The notes under the pieces were generated by a model. The model saw only the letters and a list, made by a program, of their open reading frames with translations, was not told the DNA's origin and made no database searches. 64,000 nucleotides of DNA from Allolobophora icterica (Eukaryota; Annelida; Clitellata; Crassiclitellata; Lumbricidae). The stretch spans positions 40,834,078 through 40,898,077 of the forward strand of contig OY744614.1 of NCBI GenBank assembly GCA_963556255.1, read 5' to 3'. The translations under genes and the position numbers were made by a program. Shown piece after piece: positions 47,647-58,248 of the stretch; the first letter of the stretch is position 1; every line of letters starts with the position of its first letter.

Positions 47647-50369
47647 TTACTGCGCCTCTTTTGGCTTTTCAATCTACAACCAAAAACACTAACATGTAGT
47701 ACGAGGATGAAGAACATGAGCATCACTTACTGCTAATCTGAGACGCAGACATGGGTATGAAGTGCTAGCGAGTTCACTTTCTTAACTTCAGAATGTAAGT
47801 AAGTAAGTATATCCTTTATTCAAAACCACCTGCTAACCACATTTTGGTGTACATAGTTTATAATATTAATTTAAGCATATAACATTCGAATGACAAAGGT
47901 TTTGCGAGCTAAAGAGTCGGCATTAGGTATAATTCTATTGTGTGCCCTGGGGCACAGTGAGCATACAACAGCTTTCTCTGGAAGTAATAGCTGATGCAGA
48001 ACATGGGAGGGCAGAAGGCCAGTAATCTCCCTCAATGCCTAATCTTAGTGAGCATGATGATGATGGAGTTCTCTGCCCAAAGACAGGTTCATTGGCTTAA
48101 TGCCACCTGGAGATGACATGAGTGAGGTGGTTTCCCATTGCCTTCCTCCCAGAAAACTGGGTGAGCAACTTGTCCAAGGTCGCTACGCAGTGGCTTGAGG
48201 TAGATTCGAACCTGTGACCCTCCGGTTACAAGGCACAGAACATAACGCTACATCATCACGTCCCACAAGTCAGCATGTTCCTTTTAAAGACGATTACTGG
48301 TGTACCAGATGACTCTTCATGTCAACCCACTGGATGTATCCAACGGATATAATTTGGTTACTATTATTGCTACTGTTACTAATGATCATGTTTAAAAAAT
48401 ATCAGTTAATAAACATTAAGTTGCAGGGGCCAAGTCACATATATGCTTTTAGCTTTTACCTGGCTCCTGTTGCTTTTCCTCTCAGACTGTTTGATGCTGT
48501 AGCGTTTTTAGGTGTAATAAACGTTAATATATAGGGAAATTTACAGTGCACCCCTTTTAAGTAAATATACCATGTTACCATCTGGATTCCGGCCTGGCAC
48601 CGAAGAAAGGACCAACAACCTGGCTATTGCGGACTCGAATTGATAGAGCACCAGTTAATAAGCTGGTCTCCCTGACATGGTTTTTGTGCGGCACCGAGAA
48701 CTTTAGGAGATTTACATTACATCTGTTACAGTTTGTGAGAACAGCATTTGAACAGGAATTACTCATTTGAAGACTTTTCAGTCAATTAGTGCAGAACTGT
48801 AAACAGTTTACACAGTTGGTTAGAAGAATTATGTATCCAGAAAACTGAGACCAAAGATGTTTTGAAGTTACCTTCTTGACATGTCCATGAAATGATTGCG
48901 GATGCATGAAGTCCTGTTGGCAGTTAGCATATCCCATTCCGAGGCCTACGCCTGCACCGAAAGCAACTGGCCATGGTCTCCCTAGTCAGTAAGAAATTAC
49001 CTTTAGAGTTTTTCTAGTGTTTCTGTGAAAAAGTTAATAAGTTGGTCTATTAACAAGAAGTAAATCCATTCAATTCTTGAGTAACAAGTTCAGGAAAAGT
49101 AAATCTCTGCCACTACCCACAGTGCCAGTCCCAAGCCTGGTAAAAGGAGGAGGACAATGTCAATGGCCCTGCTAGCTAAAGATTGTATTATATTTGGAAA
49201 TTTGTAAAGCGCCTCTTAACACTCTGAGGTAATCGGAGGCGCTCTCGATGTGGGAACCCTGGGAGGAAAAAATGCCTTCAAGGAGCAGACAGGTAGGCAA
49301 GAGACCCCAGACAAAATCTTTGATCGAATTGAGGGGAGGGCAATTCCAAGAGGAGGGACTCACAATAGCAGATAAGCGATGCTGGGCCATAGCAGTCCCT
49401 GCCCGAAAGTCAAAGAGATCAAGTTGATCAGCGGAGCGGAGGAGATGGAGGGAGGCCACAGAGATGGGTTTGTACATTACATCACAGAGGTACTTGGGAT
49501 CCAGTCCCTGCTGGGTTCTGGAGATGTTGCGAAACACTTGAACTACTATTAAAGCTACTAATAAAACTAACTAAAGCACAGTGTGGTCAATCGCATACTT
49601 TATGGTGCAGAAAATGCTTGCCACTGAGGCCCGCCCAAGCACCGAGTGAAAGCAATCAGCAATGGAAGTGTTTGGTCTAACAAAGCATGCAAAACGCCTT
49701 GAAAAATTGGCAGACTGACATAGTTGCTAATTTACCTTACTATACCATGCTGGTCAAAACACTATTTCAACTGTAAATAAAACCATCTGGGGCTTGTTAT
49801 TACACTTATAAAATATGAAGTTTAATGAATAACTTACTTTTAAAGAAAATCACAGAAAAGACTATTCCAAGACCGATCCCGCTCGCTGCAAATAAAAATA
49901 ACAGTTACAGTGAACAATTATACTTAGAACACTTCAGACATTCTTATACCAAAGTCAATCACCACAGATAATATTGCATTTCAGTATCTCTTTTGCAAAT
50001 ATGACGCAACCACGGACGCCATCACAGCCACTTACATCGGTACAGCAATTTACATTTAGCGACATAAATGCACCTGGACATTCACAAAGGAGATTATCGA
50101 TATATGAAGTACGTATGGCAGCCGAAGAGATCTAGAGGCGCGGCTGAAAAGGTAAGCAGAAGTGCTGCAAGATCTAGACGAGCCTGTACTGTAGGCATTT
50201 GGAGGACAATACAAACAAATAAACAAGATTCATAAACAAAGTTAAGCTGGAAGCTCCGTGTTATATCCACTGAAATAAGCTGATACTTGCCTGTTTTTAT
50301 GGCGGTGTCAGATAGGCACCTATCCCATTTACGGCCAAGTTCATCTTCCGACCTTAGCGGCGCCGCCAT
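47647..50369 (-). CDS. MICOS10: MIC10 (MICOS10/MINOS1), complete 4-exon coding model
   Basis: Homologue of MIC10, the small inner-mitochondrial-membrane protein whose oligomers bend cristae junctions in the MICOS complex. Exons in transcript order: 50291-50369, 49838-49885, 48872-48981, 47647-47673, totalling 264 nt (87 aa; human 78). Exon 1 contains SEDELGRKWDRCLSD, the family signature. Exon 2 encodes the first glycine-rich membrane segment ASGIGLGIVFSVIFFK. Exon 3 encodes RRPWPVAFGAGVGLGMGYAN, the second glycine-zipper membrane segment, then CQQDF. Exon 4 gives IEKPKEAQ and the stop. Intron 1 uses a GC donor (CAG|GCAAGT). In-frame ATGs also exist at 50378 and 50408; 50369 was chosen for length, but 50378 is possible. 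Confidence 0.92.
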
Positions 50370-50409
50370 TTCCGTCATTTGACCGTGGACAACCGATCTT
50401 CCGGTCACT

Positions 50410-51723
50410 ATGATACATCATACATATCTATGCATAGATACATATTGTACTTCCGGTATAGTTAACCTCAGTGTCCATAGATCTATAAAATAAACAGAGA
50501 TCTTCCAGTTGACTCGAAAACCAGTTTGCAAACCGCAACCGAAAAACACAACTGTTACTTCACTGACTGAAAGTTTGGAAAGGTCATAAATTTGTATATA
50601 GGCCTAAGTTAGTTAGTTGGATATAAATCGACTTGACATAACGAGTTAGGAACTAGTATGCACGGTTATACAGACTCCCAAAAAAGAAGTCGCGGGAACC
50701 AGCTTATTCACATGAGCTTAGTCAAAGCAAAACCGATAGGCGGGAGAAAAATCGGTTCCAGGTTTTAATCCAAAAGGGTCAGGCAAGCAGATGCTAAGGA
50801 GGAACTTGGGAGCTGTTTACAGTTGAAATGGCGAGGCAGGCGAGGGTTAGAGGAAGAAGAATTGGTGTAGGATTTGTGACAGATCAGTGTTTTCAGTTTT
50901 TAGTGAAAGACCTGGTAATCGTATTTACTGTGAAGATACCTACCCGACAGCATGCCCATGTAGAGCCCATCTATAAATTAGGTGGGCTCATGGGCTTGGG
51001 CTAGCCCATAATCAGCCCCATCTGGGAGCGAGGTGAGGAGCCCGTTATCTGAATAAAATTTGATGTGGGTGACAAGTTGGCTCATGTGCTTCGGTTGCCC
51101 ACATCGAACCCATCTAGGCTTGAGTTCAGGAGTCCATAAATCGACATTTGCAACTATCCGAATTTTGGGTGGGCCAGTAGATGTGAAAGGGGGCTTTGAG
51201 CGCAGGGCCCTCTGAGGGCCCCGAGACCAATGGGCCCTTACAGCAGATCGACCTTCAAAGGGTCTCCAGAGGCCTACGAACCCATATAGCATATCCACTT
51301 TCTCCTGTGTATTTTAGAACAAAATATGCGGGCTTTGAGCGCAGGGCCTTCAGAGAGGGTCCTGAAACCCACGGACAATTATAGCAGGCCGACTTCCAGG
51401 CAGTCCGTGGAATCCACGAACGCTTATAGCTTAGAAGTCCTCGAGTGTGACAACTTTCACAGTGTGACAGATATTATCGTCACATCTGTCACGTTTTTAA
51501 GCTAGGAGTGTAATAACAGCTTTAACTATTTAAATTAGGAATATACGCCAAGTTGAATATTTTTTAAAAAACGGTGCGGCGCTCCTGAGTAGGTATCTTG
51601 AAGGGGCTATTTTAAATTCACAGAACGAATGAATGAAAGAATGGAAATAGAGAGACTGAGAGAGAGGTAGAGAGATAGACAGAGACATTATTTAATCATA
51701 ATCATAATTATACCATAATCGTC
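50410..51723. other. Interval between MIC10 and the next element
   Basis: No gene is supported. Around 51190-51430 there are two diverged tandem copies of a unit of about 140 bp beginning GGGCTTTGAGCGCAGGGCC. An AGAGA-rich run lies near 51640-51690. Confidence 0.4.
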
Positions 51724-52000
51724 ATCATAGGCGCCGACTTTTGGTTTTGTCTCTGGGTGCCAGTCAGGGGCGGATCCAGAAGGCTTATTTTTTTAGTCAT
51801 CCGTCAAAAAATAAAAGGGGGCCATGTCTCCTAAAATTTGGCGACTTTTAGGAATTCATCCCCATAAAAATGTAACGACCTTTTTAGGAATACCCCAAAA
51901 TTTAATTTAAGGTCCGAATTCCTCTGGGGGCCAGGCCCCCACCGAACTTTTTCTCTGGGTGCAATGCACCCAAGGCCCCCAAGAAGTCGGCGCCTATGAT
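51724..52000. mobile_element. Non-autonomous DNA element with 17-bp TIRs
   Basis: Perfect inverted termini ATCATAGGCGCCGACTT (51724-51740) and AAGTCGGCGCCTATGAT (51984-52000). Part of a CAGGGGCGGATCCAGAAGG element is nested near 51775. Confidence 0.75.
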
Positions 52001-52065
52001 CATCATTACACCAGTAATATATACTTTTTTCGCTTAATACAGAAAGAAGTAGAATCACTACTCAC

Positions 52066-52184
52066 CAGATGATTGGTTTTTTCCTTGGGTGGATTTCCGT
52101 TTCGTCCTGTGCAGCAAGAATTGTCCTCAAGACCAAGGCCAAGACCGTAGTCTCAAAGACAACACGAGTTTTGCCTGGACTCAT
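52066..52184 (-). CDS. Candidate first coding exon of an unrecognised small protein
   Basis: From an ATG at 52184 the minus strand reads MSPGKTRVVFETTVLALVLR and continues through DETEIHPRKKPIIW to a perfect GTGAGT donor (exon end 52066, phase 2). The hydrophobic stretch FETTVLALVLRTILAA could be a membrane anchor or signal peptide, followed by a charged segment. No family was recognised and no downstream exon was found with confidence. The strong donor and open frame are the only support. Confidence 0.4.
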
Positions 52185-52700
52185 CAGGGCGTCTTCGAGA
52201 CACCGACGGCCTCCTCCCAGCTAACTGCTGGTCTTCCGCCCCCATGTGTAGAACACGATTGTTGAACGACAAATACTATGTAATGATATTTCAGGGTCTA
52301 TTGTGTTGCCTGTATTGGAATCGTCTAAACTTTTAGTGAAAAACAAAAATATATCCCACAAAAAGCTGCGAGGGCACAGGCTTATTTTGATGGCGGCCTG
52401 AACTCGCCACGTCACAAAGCTATCAATGGGCTCCTGCGGTTTTTAATTATGAGACAAACGCCACTTTGCCACACACCGCGCCCTGATAACGATGCCAATA
52501 TAAATCTTAAAAATTTTCACAGAGCTATGCTATATTCAGCCTTATACTGGCACGGCATCAGCTAAAAAATCCGTAATAGCCAGGCTCGAAGGAAAATTTT
52601 TACCATGTTAGGGCATCCGTCCTTATAACAGCGCCGTATGAGCTCAAAATTTGTTATAGCCTGACTGTAAGGAAGAATTAAAATTTAGAGAATTTAACAA

Positions 52701-53045
52701 CTACAAATTAATATCATCGTCCTCCATATTCTCCACGACAGGTTCACCCAAGGCTGCTAAAATTGCATCTTCTACCTGTTGAGGCAGTTGTAAATTTTCA
52801 CATTCAGAATCTGAATCTTCATTTACGCCTACCTTTAGCCCGTTAACTTTCTCACGCAGCGACTTCCGTTTAATTGCGAGCTGCTTTAATTTTAACGCCG
52901 ATTCATTCAGCCGCTGTTTCGTCTTTCTGTAATTTTGATTTATTCTTCTAAGCTGCATTTCTACAGATTTAATTTTCTCTTTTTTACTAACCTCTTTAAA
53001 TGGAATATCAGCTAAAGCTCGCAAAAATTTCTGTTCCTTGTCCAT
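52701..53045 (-). CDS. Unrecognised 114-aa coiled-coil protein with acidic tail
   Basis: An intact intronless ORF. Residues about 15-70 are rich in Lys, Arg, Glu and Leu with heptad-like spacing (KSVEMQLRRINQNYRKTKQR), predicting a basic coiled coil. The C terminus is acidic (NEDSDSECE and ENMEDDDINL). A TATATATA box lies about 80 nt upstream of the ATG, at 53125-53132. It may be a terminal gene of the adjacent virus-like element, which is transcribed in the same direction, or an unrelated gene. About 1.7 kb of repeats separate it from the next ORF. No family is recognised. Confidence 0.45.
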   Translation of the reverse strand: MDKEQKFLRALADIPFKEVSKKEKIKSVEMQLRRINQNYRKTKQRLNESALKLKQLAIKRKSLREKVNGLKVGVNEDSDSECENLQLPQQVEDAILAALGEPVVENMEDDDINL

Positions 53046-53124
53046 TTCCGAATGATTATAACACGTTTACCGTTCAACAACCGTCTTCCGACACATGGGA
53101 TGTCAATCCAGACTGAGCAGGTCC

Positions 53125-53132
53125 TATATATA
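53125..53132 (-). promoter_or_regulatory. TATA box candidate for the 114-aa ORF
   Basis: TATATATA on the minus strand, about 80 nt before the ATG, with TCAGTCTGG about 25 nt downstream as a possible initiator. Confidence 0.35.
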
Positions 53133-53369
53133 AACACCCACGTTGCTCTGCCTGCCTGCCTGCCCACTTCCATAGTAAGCATGCAGAGACTCTTACGCAC
53201 AGCCTGCCCAGCGACCAAATTTTGCGACGGCCCATATAAGTCGATAGTTAAGACTCGCACAGAGACTGGCAGGCGCGCGGCTACCCCAGCCTGGCCCAGC
53301 CAGCAAAGTTTAGCACAGAGCCGCAAGGCTAGCCAGCAACGACACATGAGATTCATGACAATACAATGA

Positions 53370-53490
53370 ATACATATGCATACATACATGCATACATACA
53401 TACATACACACATCCATGCATACATCCATACATACATGCATACATCCATACATACATCCATACATCCATCCATACATACATACATGCATA
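53370..53490. repeat. (CATA)n/(CATC)n microsatellite
   Basis: Degenerate CATACATC repeats. The Cys/Met/Tyr-rich ORFs on the minus strand derive from this. Confidence 0.9.
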
Positions 53491-53654
53491 CAAATTATTT
53501 GTGCTTTTATGAGACACTTGATATTAACTATAGCTTTTGACTTAACCATTGTGCGGAGAACCGAAAAGGCAGACACAGGCCAACGCAGACGCAGACAGAG
53601 ACACACACAGAGGCGCACACAGGCACACACACAGAGGAAGACATATGCCCGCAT

Positions 53655-53879
53655 AGAGGCTTTAGGCTGCATCATTCGACGCTTGATATAAAACAGACGC
53701 GTATTATTTTCCACCAGTGCAGCGGTCTCTGACAACTACCTAATTGTGATTTATTGCTTTGTACCCACACAGAGGCTTTAGGCTGCATCATTCGACGCTT
53801 GATATAAAACAGACGCGTATTATTTTCCACCAGTGCAGCGGTCTCTGACAACTACCTAATTGTGATTTATTGCTTTGTA
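53655..53879. repeat. Perfect 109-bp tandem duplication
   Basis: Positions 53655-53763 and 53771-53879 appear identical, separated by CCCACAC. Each copy contains GATATAAAACAGACGCG, a TATA-like motif. It stands between the coiled-coil ORF and the capsid-gene cluster. Confidence 0.9.
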
Positions 53880-53989
53880 TTATATTCCATTAGTAAGCAT
53901 CCTGTTTCACGTGATGTGGCTTTGTTTAGCGCTGAGAAATCTCGGGGATATAGGCCTACATTGCATTTACGTAAAGTTCATCCATCATC

Positions 53990-54050
53990 CTTTCCATCCA
54001 TCCTTTCCATCCATCCATCCATCCATCCATCCATCCATCCATCCATCCAC
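53990..54050. repeat. (CCAT)n microsatellite
   Basis: A run of CCAT units, imperfect at its left end. Confidence 0.9.
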
Positions 54051-54805
54051 CGCGGAGAACATTTAGCGTGTTCAAACCAAAAAAGCTATACTTAGAATAT
54101 TTTTTCTATAGCGCCTTAAAGATATAAATTTAAACTTTTTGAGTAGGGCCTATGTAGTAAACCTTGTATAACTTAGTCAGTATATATAGATATATTGTTA
54201 AATGTTTATTTATTCCGTCTGGAATTGAATTCTGCATATCTATTATATTTTCAATAGAAATTTTGTAGCCAGAAAATATATTTTATATGCGCTTGAACAC
54301 ACATCTGCAATCATTTTTACGGGGGTCTTCATTTTTATGCATTTTTGGCGCAACCAAATATAAATATTTAAATTTTTTTGACGAAAGGAATGGAAGAGGA
54401 GATAAAGTGCTAAAAATTAATGTTTACATTACATCAGTATGTTAAGAATTGACTTAGATATTGAAATTTCAAAATCTCCGTAGGTGATAAAAAAATTCTG
54501 CTAGTTTTTGAAGACATATGACGATTTTCGAAAAAATCCAGCACCCTTTCCATATAGTAGCATGACTTACCATGTTTTACTAGTATGCGCTACGATTAAA
54601 TCGATTTTAATACTCATTATTAAGTTTGTTGGTAATAGATGTATAATAGGGATTCAAAGTCACCCCCAAAATATGACCACATTATAGGCCCGTGTGCCAT
54701 TTTTTTAGATTACAAATCATCTGCTTTCGTGGTCGTTAAAGGCATATGCTGGCGGCGCGCTAGGAATTACAGACTCACTACTCCAGCCGCCTACGATGAA
54801 AACTT
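54051..54805. other. AT-rich interval left of the capsid-gene cluster
   Basis: No gene is seen. It contains a TTCTATAGCGCCTT motif near 54105, shared with host dispersed repeats, so the left edge of the virus-like element may lie between here and 54806 unless the 114-aa ORF also belongs to it. Confidence 0.35.
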
Positions 54806-55411
54806 TTATTTTGAGGTTCGCGGGCAAGTCCCAGTGCTGGTTAGTTTCTTTATTAGTTCCGCCACCATGTCGTCTTTGCTTTGACTCGGCAACTCTTTTT
54901 TTCCGCTCTTGCTTTGTATATCACGTTTCATCGTTCTATATTTTTCCTCCTCCCCCAGAATAAGTTTATATTCATCGTCGCTTATAGCTGTGTCTTCTAA
55001 CGCCCGAGAAATATGGTCATGAACTGTGTTTAGCTTACTTTCCGCCAAAATACAAATTTCGTCGTGTTTTGAAGCTTTAGCAACAAACGATCGGCTAACA
55101 ACATTTCCAATAATATCCAGAAAACTCGTCGCTATGGCCAAACTCTCCAGAACAATACCAGGAATAAAACCAATACCAGTGGCTAACATAGCTGCCCCAC
55201 CCACCCCAGTTCCAAGACTAACTATAGCAAGGCCGGCCGAGGCCCCATTAGCCACATCTACAACCCTCTTATACTTCTTGCATAGTTGTCCCCGACTTAT
55301 CGCCTCAGATCTCAGGAATGCTTCTACTTCACCGATCTTCTGTAGACGAAACGTCTGCGACTTCGTGTCTGACGAAATTGTCGGCTCCGTAAGCGTTGGA
55401 TACAAAGCCAT
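54806..55411 (-). CDS. Gly-rich hydrophobic Polinton-type protein, 201 aa
   Basis: The function is not established. Residues about 1-45 are polar and include VEAFLRSEAISRGQLCKKY. Residues about 50-105 are strongly hydrophobic and rich in Gly and Ala (ASAGLAIVSLGTGVGGAAML, then IPGIVLESLAIATSF), resembling two membrane-inserting helices. Residues about 110-175 (KHDEICILAESKLNTVHDHI then ISDDEYKLILGEEEKY) look helical. Proteins with this layout recur in metazoan Polinton-like elements, from general recall. As the last ORF of the minus-strand array, 9 bp past its neighbour, it may be a membrane-active or virion accessory protein; that is inference. An ACTATAAAAA stretch precedes the ATG. Confidence 0.7.
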   Translation of the reverse strand: MALYPTLTEPTISSDTKSQTFRLQKIGEVEAFLRSEAISRGQLCKKYKRVVDVANGASAGLAIVSLGTGVGGAAMLATGIGFIPGIVLESLAIATSFLDIIGNVVSRSFVAKASKHDEICILAESKLNTVHDHISRALEDTAISDDEYKLILGEEEKYRTMKRDIQSKSGKKELPSQSKDDMVAELIKKLTSTGTCPRTSK

Positions 55412-55420
55412 TGTTTTTTT

Positions 55421-55975
55421 TTATAGTTGCTCTATTAGTAAAGTTACGTTTAAGTCGATAGATGAAGTACTTTCAACGCCTCTCTTTTTGCCTTCAATTC
55501 GGAAACTCGTTTGTCCTGGAACGAATATTGCCCTAGCTGCATCAAATTGTCCACTTGAAATGTCGACTGTACGATCGATGCTACCACCAGCAGCCGCCGG
55601 TGCTATAACGCGAACTGTTGCATCACCACCGCAAACACCAAAGACTGTTAGCTTCCAGAACCCGCCCTCTAACGAAACCCCCTGATTGGTGGTTTGCAAA
55701 CTTATACACGGAAAACGCGCAGCGGTCAATGGAAGAGTTTGCCACGCACTGGTGGTTACCGTTCCGGCCGCCGTATAGATATCGCGGCTGTGGTAATCGT
55801 CAGACACGAAGTCGATGTGTTGTTGAGGCACCGCGGTCAATAGCTCTGCGGTAGGCTTCGGGATGTCGTACCCCCAGTGGCCCACATCACCTAGACTGTC
55901 TATGCTGTATTTGCACATGTCTATTTCTCCGTGTTGACGGAGATACCCCCGAATCTTGTAGTGCGTGTCAGTCAT
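55421..55975 (-). CDS. 184-aa protein, probably beta-rich, between fibre and membrane protein
   Basis: Not recognised. The sequence has few helical stretches and many beta-favouring segments (AWQTLPLTAARFPCISLQT, GFWKLTVFGVCGGDATVRV, STSSIDLNVTLLIEQL). That pattern fits a jelly-roll or lectin-like tip or cap protein. Its position just after the fibre gene (7 bp) suggests it works with the fibre; this is inference. A GTATAGAAAAAAT motif stands immediately before the ATG. Confidence 0.6.
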   Translation of the reverse strand: MTDTHYKIRGYLRQHGEIDMCKYSIDSLGDVGHWGYDIPKPTAELLTAVPQQHIDFVSDDYHSRDIYTAAGTVTTSAWQTLPLTAARFPCISLQTTNQGVSLEGGFWKLTVFGVCGGDATVRVIAPAAAGGSIDRTVDISSGQFDAARAIFVPGQTSFRIEGKKRGVESTSSIDLNVTLLIEQL

Positions 55976-55982
55976 ATTTTTT

Positions 55983-57845
55983 CTATACTACTGACTGTCC
56001 CCCGTGTCTAAAATATGTATAGATCTGGAAGTGGGATATTCCAAAAGTACCTTGTGTTGGGCTGGTGGCCAAGACCACCAGCATGAATTTTTTGTGTTCT
56101 GTGTCACAAGTGAAGGTGAACTCTTGTGCAGAATTAGTCAAAGCGACAGTGGAGGAAATGAGAGCAGGGACTCTCTGTGAATCGGTGGTTGGAACCCCAT
56201 AAAACTTCCAGGACGTGATACGCGGAGCAGTAGGACTAGATCCCCCGGCCAGACTAACCTTCCATATTCGCACAAGCGTCGGGCATTCAATCATTAAATA
56301 AGTCCCTGTAACCCGATCCCCAATCTGGGTTCTCGATGTGGACGCCGTCCTCCACTCACCTCTCACACCCGAGTTGAATGCCATATGGGGCGGGTTAGTG
56401 GGTAAAGATTCGTTGGCTGAGGCAATAAAACCCGTTTCGGAAACGTTTCTGGAAAGGGGCGGAATATGGCCGCTGTAGTTGAGAATCTTGATGCCCGTCA
56501 CGTATCGCCTTTCATTAGCTATCTCACTGTCTACATACCGTTTATTTGTCACATGCAACGGTTCTGTTGGTACTCTATCACTCTTTGTCATGTTGTCGGC
56601 GATCAGCTTCGATACTTGTGCCATACTCGTCGCGTCGCTTTCGGACGTTGCTGCGCCCGTAGGGAGCCCAGTAACTCTTTTACCGCCCATGATTAAATCA
56701 CCAGTCATTGCATCACCAGCTTTAAGCACGCATGCGCTCCTAACGATAACATCTTGCTCGTTGGCGTACGTCTTAGCAGCTTCAGCTTTCTGGTCCACAT
56801 AGAGTCTAACTGAAGCTCCAATCTCAGCGTTTTTCGCGTCCACATACCGTTTGTTAGTCAAGTACTTTGGTCCAGCCGGCACCGTATCATTATTCTTAGT
56901 GGCGTTGCTGATCAGCTGCGTCACCTGTTTCAAACTCGCGGCGTCGCTATCGGATCCTGGAATTTCTGTTGGGAGTCCAGTCACTCTTTTGCCACCCATG
57001 GTCAAATCACCAGTCATAGAATCGCCGCTTTTGAGCACATGCCCGCCTCTTACGATAGCATGCTTCTCGTCCACATATCTTCTAGCGGTGGTGACCTTCT
57101 CATCCACGTACTGTCTGTAAGAAGCGTCGCGGGAATCTACATACCGCTTATTCACCACATGCAACGACTCCGTTGGTACTCTATCGAGTTTTACTAGAGC
57201 GCCAGCGACCGCCGTTGACACTTGTTTCCAACTCGCTGCGTCGCTATCGGATCCTGAAATTTCTGTTGGGAGCCCAGTAACTCGGTGGCCGCCCATAACT
57301 AAACTTCCAGTCATTACGCCGCCGGATTTGAGCACGCACGCATTCCTGACGATAACATCTTGCTCGTTAACATAACTTTTAACAATAAGGTCCTTGTCAT
57401 CTGCATACTGCCTAACGGAATCTCTCAGCCCCGCATTCTTCTCGTCCGTGTACTGCCTGGCATCGATAAGTTTTTGGTCTGCATGATTTTCGGCTGCGGT
57501 CGCCTTCTGGTCCGCGTATCGTACCACTTGTGCCCAACTCGCAGCGTCGCTATCGGACGTTGCTGTGTCTGTGGGCAGCCCAGTAACTTTGTGGCCACCC
57601 ATTTTTAGAACACCAGACATCGTTCCACCGGTGATTTGTAAGTTGTCCTGATCTATGATGTCTGCATAAGCCTTTGTCGCGGCGTCTGTTTCCATCGTGG
57701 GCGTTCCCACGTTTGTCAGTCGAAAACCTCCAGCCGACAGAATTCCCATCATGGTATCACCCGCTTTGTGGACGAGCCCAGCGGCGCTTATCTGCCCCCC
57801 TCCCACCCCACCTCCACCGTCTCTTCCAAATTTATCAACCGGCAT
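55983..57845 (-). CDS. Repeat-built fibre protein, 620 aa
   Basis: A probable trimeric virion fibre. After a Gly-rich N terminus (DGGGGVGGG) come four to five modules of about 100 residues. Each has a signature like MTGDLTMGGKRVTGLPTE followed by SDSDAAS and then an alpha-helical shaft segment with repeated RYVDEK or KRYVDS units. The same grammar occurs in phage tail fibres and Polinton fibres. The last roughly 180 residues form a different, beta-rich domain (from GIKILNYSGHIPPLSRNVSE), the likely receptor-binding head. At DNA level the modules are about 300 bp repeats, strikingly conserved between 56640 and 57610. The ATG is directly preceded by TATATAAAAA. Confidence 0.8.
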   Translation of the reverse strand: MPVDKFGRDGGGGVGGGQISAAGLVHKAGDTMMGILSAGGFRLTNVGTPTMETDAATKAYADIIDQDNLQITGGTMSGVLKMGGHKVTGLPTDTATSDSDAASWAQVVRYADQKATAAENHADQKLIDARQYTDEKNAGLRDSVRQYADDKDLIVKSYVNEQDVIVRNACVLKSGGVMTGSLVMGGHRVTGLPTEISGSDSDAASWKQVSTAVAGALVKLDRVPTESLHVVNKRYVDSRDASYRQYVDEKVTTARRYVDEKHAIVRGGHVLKSGDSMTGDLTMGGKRVTGLPTEIPGSDSDAASLKQVTQLISNATKNNDTVPAGPKYLTNKRYVDAKNAEIGASVRLYVDQKAEAAKTYANEQDVIVRSACVLKAGDAMTGDLIMGGKRVTGLPTGAATSESDATSMAQVSKLIADNMTKSDRVPTEPLHVTNKRYVDSEIANERRYVTGIKILNYSGHIPPLSRNVSETGFIASANESLPTNPPHMAFNSGVRGEWRTASTSRTQIGDRVTGTYLMIECPTLVRIWKVSLAGGSSPTAPRITSWKFYGVPTTDSQRVPALISSTVALTNSAQEFTFTCDTEHKKFMLVVLATSPTQGTFGISHFQIYTYFRHGGQSVV

Positions 57846-57873
57846 TTTTTATATACAAAAAGGTGACGGAAGT

Positions 57874-58248
57874 CTAACATAAGTCAAGCACGATATCTTC
57901 AAAATTCTTTCCAGCAGCGAGCTCTATTAGCACGGCTAGGCAGAGATGACCACATACCACATCATCTGGCCCCTGTAGCTGAAATGTTTGTGTTCTTATA
58001 GGATTTTTTAAATATCTAGAAATTTCGAGAGGCGGATCCAGCCCATAACTGTCAAAATAGACGGCTTTTGGTCCATCTATCCAATAGGCGACCCAGTGAG
58101 TACCATCACCAGAACCGGAATCCAGATTAACAACTCCACACTCCTTCTCACGAGCCACGGCGGGCAGACCATCTCGCATGAAAACACCGCGGAAATGCGG
58201 CAGCGCTCTGGCAACTTTCTCTATGTCAAAGTTGCTCAGCGGTTTTAG
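57874..58248 (-). CDS. Adenain-type cysteine protease, likely produced by -1 frameshift
   Basis: A C5-family maturation protease that in adenoviruses and Polintons cleaves capsid precursors. Catalytic residues are visible: His in GDGTHWVAY, Asp in YFDSYG, Gln in FQLQGPDD and Cys in VVCGHLCL, with Gln-to-Cys spacing of 7 as in adenain. The first ATG in frame (58179) would give only 101 aa and omit a typical N-terminal segment, LSNFDIEKVARALPHFRGVF, which is intact upstream. The frame is open back to a TAA at 58279-58281 without any ATG. It meets the end of the 190-aa ORF at a slippery heptamer, so translation most likely enters by -1 frameshift, adding about 124 residues to that protein. Internal or non-AUG initiation is the alternative. 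Confidence 0.85.
   Translation of the reverse strand, partial: LKPLSNFDIEKVARALPHFRGVFMRDGLPAVAREKECGVVNLDSGSGDGTHWVAYWIDGPKAVYFDSYGLDPPLEISRYLKNPIRTQTFQLQGPDDVVCGHLCLAVLIELAAGKNFEDIVLDLC

Noticed and set aside
53012..53735. Cys/Met/Tyr-rich ORFs on the minus strand
   Set aside because: Derived from (CATA)n/(CATC)n repeats.
55026..55685. 219-aa plus-strand ORF
   Set aside because: Shadow of two minus-strand virus-like genes; it crosses their boundary and has no domain.
57874..58179. Protease as a stand-alone 101-aa protein from the ATG at 58179
   Set aside because: It would omit a conserved-looking N-terminal segment that is intact upstream in the same frame; the frameshift model explains this better, although internal initiation is not excluded.
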